Source of the DNA: an uncultured Ruminiclostridium sp.
Lineage (GTDB): Bacteria > Bacillota > Clostridia > Oscillospirales > Ruminococcaceae
Length of the DNA stretch: 9,296 nucleotides
Direction: 5' to 3'
Assembly (NCBI GenBank): GCA_910585505.1
Contig: CAJUFF010000050.1
Coordinates: 1 to 9,296 of the forward strand
In this document: in pieces, positions 5,027-9,296 of the stretch
How the letters are laid out: each line of letters begins with the position of its first letter
Numbering within the stretch: the first letter of the stretch is position 1
Translations under genes and position numbers: made by a program
The notes under the pieces: model-generated
The model's input: only the letters and a program-made list of their open reading frames with translations
Told to the model about the DNA's origin: nothing
The model's database searches: none

Positions 5027-6796
5027 TTAGTCCTTTGCCTTTTTGGGCAGCGCATACTTCTGAGTAAACGCCGTAAACTTTTCCAAGAAAAACGCGTTTT
5101 CCGTCTTCTTCAGCTCGTTGATATACTCATGCGTTTCAAAGCTGCCTTCCTGAATCTGGATAAGACAAACCGCAATATTGGAGCAATGATCCGCGATTCT
5201 TTCAAAATTGGTAAGGAGATCGGACAGAACAAATCCTGCCTCTATTGTGCACTTGCCCTTGCGCAGTCTTTTTACGTGGTGCTTTTTCAGCTCGTTGCGA
5301 AGATTGTCGATAACTTCTTCCAAGGGTTCTACGGTTTTTGCCTGTTTAATGTCCCCCGTGGCAAAGGCAGAGAAGGCCAATCCCACGATTTCGCTGGTGG
5401 CGGCAATATAAATGCGAAGCTCCTCTTTTGCCTTATCGGAAAATTCAAGCTTCTTGCGATGAAGTTCTTCCGCTGCTTCAAGGGTATTTAAAGCGTGATC
5501 GGAAATGCGCTCGATATCGCCTATACAGTGAAGCAGCAGCGATATTTCCTTGCTGTCCGCTTCGGTTATGTGTTGTGAATTGAGCTGTAAAAGATAAGTA
5601 CCTATTTTATCCTCATATTCGTCCACCCTGTTTTCATTGGCGATTATCTCCTCGCCCGTCGCCTCGTCATATTCGCTGAGCATATTTATAGCGTCGGCAA
5701 GAGTAGTTTGGGTAAGCGAAGCCATTTGAACCGACAAAGTGCGGCACTGGTCAATTGCGAAAGACGGAGAAGACAGGAAACGCTTGTCCAGTCTCGCGTA
5801 ATTCTCGTCGTGATGCTTTCCTTCCCGTACCGTAATGCGGGCAAGCTTTTCGAGAAGCTTCGCGAAGGGGAAAAGAACTATTGCCGTGGCGGTGTTGAAT
5901 ACGGTATGAACAACAGCTATCGAAAATTGATTCGCCGCAGCGTCCGCAAAGGCAAAATTAAATATCCCGTCCGCTATGTAATAAATCACCAGAAACAGTA
6001 CCGTTCCTATTACGTTGAAATAAAGATGTATAACCGCGGCGCGCTTGGCGTTTTTCCCCGCTCCCACGCTGGAAATAAGCGCCGTGGAGCAGGCGCCTAT
6101 GTTCTGTCCCATTATTATCGGAATGGCGCTGCCCAAAGGGAGGGCTCCGGTAGCGGACAAGGCCTGCAATATGCCAACCGAAGCGGAGGAGCTCTGCATA
6201 ACGGCGGTGACTATTATTCCGCATAGAACGCCCAATACGGGATTCGAGAACATAGTGAGTATCCTTGAAAATTCGGGCACCTCCGCCAATGGCTTAACGG
6301 TGTCCGACATGGTGCTCATACCTATCATCAGCATCGCGAAGCCTATTAAAATAGTAGCGATATTGTATTTCTTCCCTTTTTTGACAAAGGTAAGTATTCC
6401 CACGGCTATTATCGCGATTACGGGCGAGAAGTTGGAGGGATTGAGCATTTTGATAAAAATATTATCTCCCTCTATTCCCGTAAGGGAGATAAGCCATGCC
6501 GTTACCGTAGTACCGATATTGGCGCCCATAATTACTCCGGTTGCCTGACTGAGCTGCATTATACCCGAATTTACAAAGCCCACCACCATTACCGTGGTGG
6601 CGGAGGAGCACTGCATAAGAGCCGTTACCACAAGACCAAGAAGAAGTCCCTTAAACGTGCTGCTGGTGAGCTTTTCCAGTATACGCTCCAGCTTACCCCC
6701 CGAAAGCTTTTCCAGCCCTAAGTTCATAACCTTCATTCCGTACAGAAACAGCGCAAGCCCGCCAGCAAATGTCAGTACCCGTAATAAGACGTCCAT
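5027..6796 (-). CDS. Na+/phosphate cotransporter with C-terminal PhoU-like domain
   Basis: The 589-residue protein has the two-part structure of the bacterial NptA/YjbB group. The N-terminal membrane part holds the duplicated Na_Pi_cotrans repeat: QCSSATT at about 62-68 with GANIGTTVTA at 91-100, and QSSSASVG at about 201-208 with GQNIGACSTA at 230-239. Hydrophobic helices end near residue 315. Residues about 345-560 are a helical, charged PhoU-like domain facing the cytoplasm. The protein should move phosphate with Na+ in the inner membrane; YjbB in E. coli is linked to phosphate export, so direction is not certain here. ATG at 6796 has GGAAGG eight bases upstream and a good promoter about 45-70 bases before it. 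The TAA stop lies at the edge of the MITE-like element and would also exist without it. No pstSCAB-phoU genes are seen nearby. Confidence 0.93.
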   Translation of the reverse strand: MDVLLRVLTFAGGLALFLYGMKVMNLGLEKLSGGKLERILEKLTSSTFKGLLLGLVVTALMQCSSATTVMVVGFVNSGIMQLSQATGVIMGANIGTTVTAWLISLTGIEGDNIFIKMLNPSNFSPVIAIIAVGILTFVKKGKKYNIATILIGFAMLMIGMSTMSDTVKPLAEVPEFSRILTMFSNPVLGVLCGIIVTAVMQSSSASVGILQALSATGALPLGSAIPIIMGQNIGACSTALISSVGAGKNAKRAAVIHLYFNVIGTVLFLVIYYIADGIFNFAFADAAANQFSIAVVHTVFNTATAIVLFPFAKLLEKLARITVREGKHHDENYARLDKRFLSSPSFAIDQCRTLSVQMASLTQTTLADAINMLSEYDEATGEEIIANENRVDEYEDKIGTYLLQLNSQHITEADSKEISLLLHCIGDIERISDHALNTLEAAEELHRKKLEFSDKAKEELRIYIAATSEIVGLAFSAFATGDIKQAKTVEPLEEVIDNLRNELKKHHVKRLRKGKCTIEAGFVLSDLLTNFERIADHCSNIAVCLIQIQEGSFETHEYINELKKTENAFFLEKFTAFTQKYALPKKAKD

Positions 6797-6840
6797 TATT
6801 CAAACCTTCCTCGAAAAAGTGTCATTTACCTTCATTCTAA

Positions 6841-6869
6841 ATTATATCAAAAAAAGTCGACAAAGACAA
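6841..6869 (-). promoter_or_regulatory. Promoter of the Na/Pi cotransporter gene
   Basis: On the minus strand TTGTCT (6864-6869) is followed by a 17-base spacer and TATAAT (6841-6846). Transcription would begin near 6834, about 38 bases before the start codon. The perfect -10 box and spacing make it convincing, though the -35 box is two bases off consensus. No Pho-box-like direct repeat was recognised next to it, so phosphate control is not evident. Confidence 0.65.
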
Positions 6870-6998
6870 CAAGTAAAAAAAATTTTAGCGTAGAAATTTT
6901 TAAGAGGTTATAAGTTAAATATGGATATATTAACGGAAAATAACCACAAAAAGTTAAAAAAACGCAAAAAATTTATTAAAAATATTTCCTCTAACCTC

Positions 6999-7027
6999 TT
7001 GACTTTTTCCTGTATTTGGAGTATACT
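6999..7027 (+). promoter_or_regulatory. Promoter of rpoB
   Basis: TTGACT (6999-7004), a 17-base spacer and TATACT (7022-7027) form a near-consensus sigma-A promoter. It is preceded by A-rich tracts suited to an UP element. The resulting leader is about 100 bases. It shows that rpoB has its own start here and does not depend on read-through from rplKAJL. Confidence 0.75.
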
Positions 7028-7132
7028 AATACAATGTATCATAATGGATATGTATGTATTTCGGAAGTTTAGGCGCCATGCAAAAACCGACGAAATTCTG
7101 CATCAGCGTTGATTTAAGGAGTGAATTAGCCA

Positions 7133-9296
7133 ATGGTAAATGTCAAGGATGTGCAGTTGGGCAAAAATACCAGAAAGAGCTTTTCAAAAATCGATGAAGT
7201 TCTCGAAATGCCGAATCTCATCGAAATACAGAAGAACTCTTATCAATGGTTTCTGGACGAAGGCATAAAGGAGGTATTCAACGATATCGCCTCTATCACC
7301 GACGCCAACGGAAAGCTTACGTTAAGCTTTGTGGATTATACCATTGACGATACGCCCAAGTACAGCATCAGCGAATGTAAGGAGCGCGACGTGACCTACG
7401 CGGCGCCCTTGCGTGTAAAGGCGCGTCTTAAAAACGAGGAAACCGGCGAAATTACCGAGAATGTCATTTTCATGGGCGATTTTCCGCTTATGACCGACAG
7501 CGGCACCTTTGTTATCAACGGCGCCGAAAGAGTTATTGTTTCTCAGCTTATCCGTTCACCCGGCGTTTACTACGGCTTCGATTACGACAAAACCGGCAAG
7601 AAGCTGTTTAAGTCCACCATTATACCCAACAGAGGCGCGTGGCTGGAATACGAAATGGACAGCAACGACGTGTTCTATGTCCGCATAGACAAAAACCGCA
7701 AGATCCCCGCCACAACCCTTATCCGCGCTCTCGGAAAGGGCACCGATGACGATATAATCGATATGTTCGGCGAGGACGAGCGCATACGCCAGACCATAAA
7801 TGAAAAGGATACCACCAAAAATACCGAGGAAGCTCTTCTCGAAGTATACAAGAAGCTCCGCCCCGGCGAGCCTCCCACGGTGGAATCCGCGCAGAATCAT
7901 CTGAACTCCTTATTCTTTGACGCAAAACGCTATGACCTGTCCCGCTTCGGAAGATACAAATACAACAAAAAGCTCGGCATATCAAGCAGAATAACCGACC
8001 GCAAGCTTGCCGCCCCCGTTATCAACCCCATGACAGGCGAGATAATGGCGGAGGAAGGTCAGATTATAAAAAACGAGCTTGCCCTTGAAATCGAACAGGC
8101 GGGGGTTATGGAGGTTCTTATCTGCTCCGAGGAAAAGGAAACGGCGATAAAGGTAGTGGGCAACGGAATGGTTGATATAAAGCCCTACCTTCCCTCAGGC
8201 ATAGACCCCCTTAAATACGGCATAAACGAAAAGGTTTCCTTTAACGTGCTTAAGGAAATACTGGATACCGCCAATTCCGACGAGGAGATTAAGGAAGCCC
8301 TTGCCCGCAAGGCGGATCGACTTGTGCCCAAGCATATAACAATAGACGATATTTTTGCCACCGTAAGCTATTTTATTAACCTTTGCGAGGGTGTGGGCGA
8401 TATCGACGACATAGACCATTTAGGAAACAGACGTATCCGCTCCGTAGGCGAGCTTATCCAGAACCAGTTCAGAATCGGCTTTGCCCGTATGGAGCGCGTT
8501 ATCCGCGAAAGAATGGGGCTTCAGTCGCAGGAGATGGAGAAGGTTTCCCCCAGTTCCCTTATAAATATACGCCCCGTTGTGGCGTCGATAAAAGAATTTT
8601 TCGGCTCTTCTCCTCTGTCTCAGTTTATGGATCAGAACAACCCGTTGGCGGAGCTTACCCATAAAAGACGTCTTTCCGCCCTCGGACCCGGAGGTCTCAG
8701 CCGTGACAGAGCCAGCTTTGAGGTTCGTGACGTACATTATTCCCACTACGGAAGAATGTGTCCCATTGAAACCCCGGAAGGTCCCAACATCGGTCTTATT
8801 TCCTATCTCGCTTCCTTTGCCAAGATAAACGAGTACGGCTTTATCGAAGCCCCCTACCGCAAGGTAGACAAGGCTACGGGCGTTGTTACCGACGAGGTGG
8901 TTTATATGACCGCCGACGTGGAAGATAAGTATATCGTAGCTCAGGCGAACGAGCCTTTGGATAAGGAAGGGCACTTTATACGCCCCCGCGTTACCGCCCG
9001 TCACCGCGACGAGATACTGGAAGTGTCGAGAGAAACCGTGGATTACATGGACGTTTCTCCGAAAATGATGGTTTCGGTAGCTACGGCAATGATTCCTTTC
9101 CTTGAAAACGACGACGCCAACCGTGCTCTTATGGGAGCGAACATGCAGCGTCAGGCCGTTCCGCTTATGGTTACTCAGAACCCGGTTGTGGGTACCGGAA
9201 TGGAATATAAGGCGGCGGTGGATTCCGGCGTTTGCATATTGGCAAAGGCGGACGGACTTGTAACAAACGTTACCGCGGACGTTATAACCGTTTTTT
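7133..9296 (+). CDS. rpoB: RNA polymerase beta subunit, 3' end cut off by window
   Basis: The frame from ATG at 7133 stays open to the window end, giving 721 codons of a protein normally about 1,150-1,250 residues long. It begins MVNVKDVQLGKNTRKSFSKI. It contains the beta protrusion and lobe, then fork loop 2 with the rifampicin region at about residues 490-520 (FGSSPLSQFMDQNNPLAEL...), followed by THKRRLSALGPGGL and CPIETPEGPNIGLI. Positions equal to E. coli Gln513, Asp516, His526, Arg529, Ser531 and Leu533 are all the sensitive residues (Q497, D500, H510, R513, S515, L517); Ala506 at the Ser522 position is usual in Firmicutes. The subunit forms part of the catalytic centre for all transcription. 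AAGGAG (7116-7121) lies 11 bases before the start. It is divergent from the cotransporter gene; rpoC probably follows outside the window. Confidence 0.98.
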   Translation, partial: MVNVKDVQLGKNTRKSFSKIDEVLEMPNLIEIQKNSYQWFLDEGIKEVFNDIASITDANGKLTLSFVDYTIDDTPKYSISECKERDVTYAAPLRVKARLKNEETGEITENVIFMGDFPLMTDSGTFVINGAERVIVSQLIRSPGVYYGFDYDKTGKKLFKSTIIPNRGAWLEYEMDSNDVFYVRIDKNRKIPATTLIRALGKGTDDDIIDMFGEDERIRQTINEKDTTKNTEEALLEVYKKLRPGEPPTVESAQNHLNSLFFDAKRYDLSRFGRYKYNKKLGISSRITDRKLAAPVINPMTGEIMAEEGQIIKNELALEIEQAGVMEVLICSEEKETAIKVVGNGMVDIKPYLPSGIDPLKYGINEKVSFNVLKEILDTANSDEEIKEALARKADRLVPKHITIDDIFATVSYFINLCEGVGDIDDIDHLGNRRIRSVGELIQNQFRIGFARMERVIRERMGLQSQEMEKVSPSSLINIRPVVASIKEFFGSSPLSQFMDQNNPLAELTHKRRLSALGPGGLSRDRASFEVRDVHYSHYGRMCPIETPEGPNIGLISYLASFAKINEYGFIEAPYRKVDKATGVVTDEVVYMTADVEDKYIVAQANEPLDKEGHFIRPRVTARHRDEILEVSRETVDYMDVSPKMMVSVATAMIPFLENDDANRALMGANMQRQAVPLMVTQNPVVGTGMEYKAAVDSGVCILAKADGLVTNVTADVITVF

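Larger units (their letters stand above)
4827..5029. mobile_element. MITE-like non-coding element, 199 bp, with TA target duplication
   Basis: Positions 4829-5027 begin and end with inverted repeats starting ATACTAATCC: 4827-4850 and 5006-5029 match at 23 of 24 bases including the flanking TA, the single difference being T against C. The TA at 4827-4828 and 5028-5029 fits the TA duplication of IS630/Tc1-mariner-type transposition. No ORF of useful size lies inside, so movement would need a transposase in trans. Removing the element and one TA rebuilds the sequence GAC-TAA-GCATT on the minus strand, which keeps the stop codon of the upstream cotransporter gene; this supports a real insertion. 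Inside are a 19-bp palindrome and an outward promoter. The transposase family is an inference from the TA flanks alone. Confidence 0.75.
6797..7132. other. Divergent, AT-rich intergenic region between the cotransporter gene and rpoB
   Basis: This 336-base stretch carries promoters for both flanking genes and no gene I can support. A long run of A-tracts (about 6850-6990) lies between the two promoters and could act as an UP element for rpoB. A 9-bp inverted pair, AAGAGGTTA (6902-6910) and TAACCTCTT (6992-7000), touches the rpoB -35 box; it may be chance. The rpoB leader (7028-7132) contains a short ATGCA/TGCAT inverted repeat (about 7078-7104) but no recognised riboswitch or ribosomal protein binding site. 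Confidence 0.6.

Noticed and set aside
4827..5029. CRISPR-like or tandem repeat array
   Set aside because: The repeated motif alternates in orientation with unequal spacing and forms nested palindromes, which fits inverted-repeat element ends and not direct repeats with spacers.
5708..6226. 172-codon plus-strand frame opposite the cotransporter gene
   Set aside because: Arginine-rich, low-complexity translation opposite a clear membrane protein gene, without a ribosome binding site.
6921..7112. 63-codon plus-strand frame with a lysine-rich start and a hydrophobic stretch, just before rpoB
   Set aside because: It spans the rpoB promoter and A-tract region, its best AGAGG is about 13 bases from the ATG, and lysines and hydrophobics are expected from A- and T-rich spacer. 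Conservation in relatives would be needed to revive it.
8600..8690. Possible rifampicin resistance changes in rpoB
   Set aside because: All main resistance positions carry the sensitive residues; Ala at the Ser522 position is normal for Firmicutes.
8420..9004. 194-codon minus-strand frame opposite rpoB
   Set aside because: It is antisense to a highly conserved part of rpoB, including the rifampicin region, so it is a shadow of GC-biased third positions.

Overview
The window looks like chromosomal DNA from a Firmicute, most likely an uncultured Clostridia-type gut bacterium. This rests on the Gram-positive-style RpoB sequence, the strong AGGAGG-type ribosome binding sites, the sigma-A-type promoters, the AT-rich intergenic DNA and a tRNA gene without an encoded CCA end. 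No species can be named from the sequence alone.

Layout: (1) Positions 1-1632, minus strand, are very AT-rich and hold a MATE-family efflux transporter (cut off by the window edge) and the manganese exporter gene mntP. (2) Positions 1728-1891, minus strand, form a complete single-gene tRNA-Val(UAC) unit: consensus promoter, short hairpin leader, tRNA and intrinsic terminator. (3) Positions 2099-4792, minus strand, hold the tldD-tldE pair for a heterodimeric metalloprotease, 12 nt apart and in much more GC-rich DNA. (4) Positions 4827-5029 carry a 199-bp non-coding element with near-perfect terminal inverted repeats, a large internal palindrome, TA flanks and a good promoter pointing into tldD. 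It is best read as a MITE. (5) Positions 5027-6796, minus strand, encode a Na+/phosphate cotransporter with a C-terminal PhoU-like domain. (6) A 336-bp AT-rich divergent promoter region leads to rpoB on the plus strand, which runs off the right edge.

Genes acting together: TldD and TldE form one protease. The Na/Pi cotransporter stop codon lies exactly at the element's edge. Removing the element together with one TA restores the same TAA stop and leaves only 33 nt before tldD, so transporter-tldD-tldE was probably one closely spaced operon that the element split while supplying a new promoter. rpoB starts from its own promoter and has no rplL or other ribosomal protein gene directly upstream.

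Most of the window is ordinary housekeeping and transport content. The points most worth a second look are the MITE-like element with its promoter, the sharp base-composition change near 1970-2100 (horizontal transfer or an assembly join), and an unexplained GC-rich stem-loop after tldE. I saw no CRISPR array, defence system, phage gene or new protein system.
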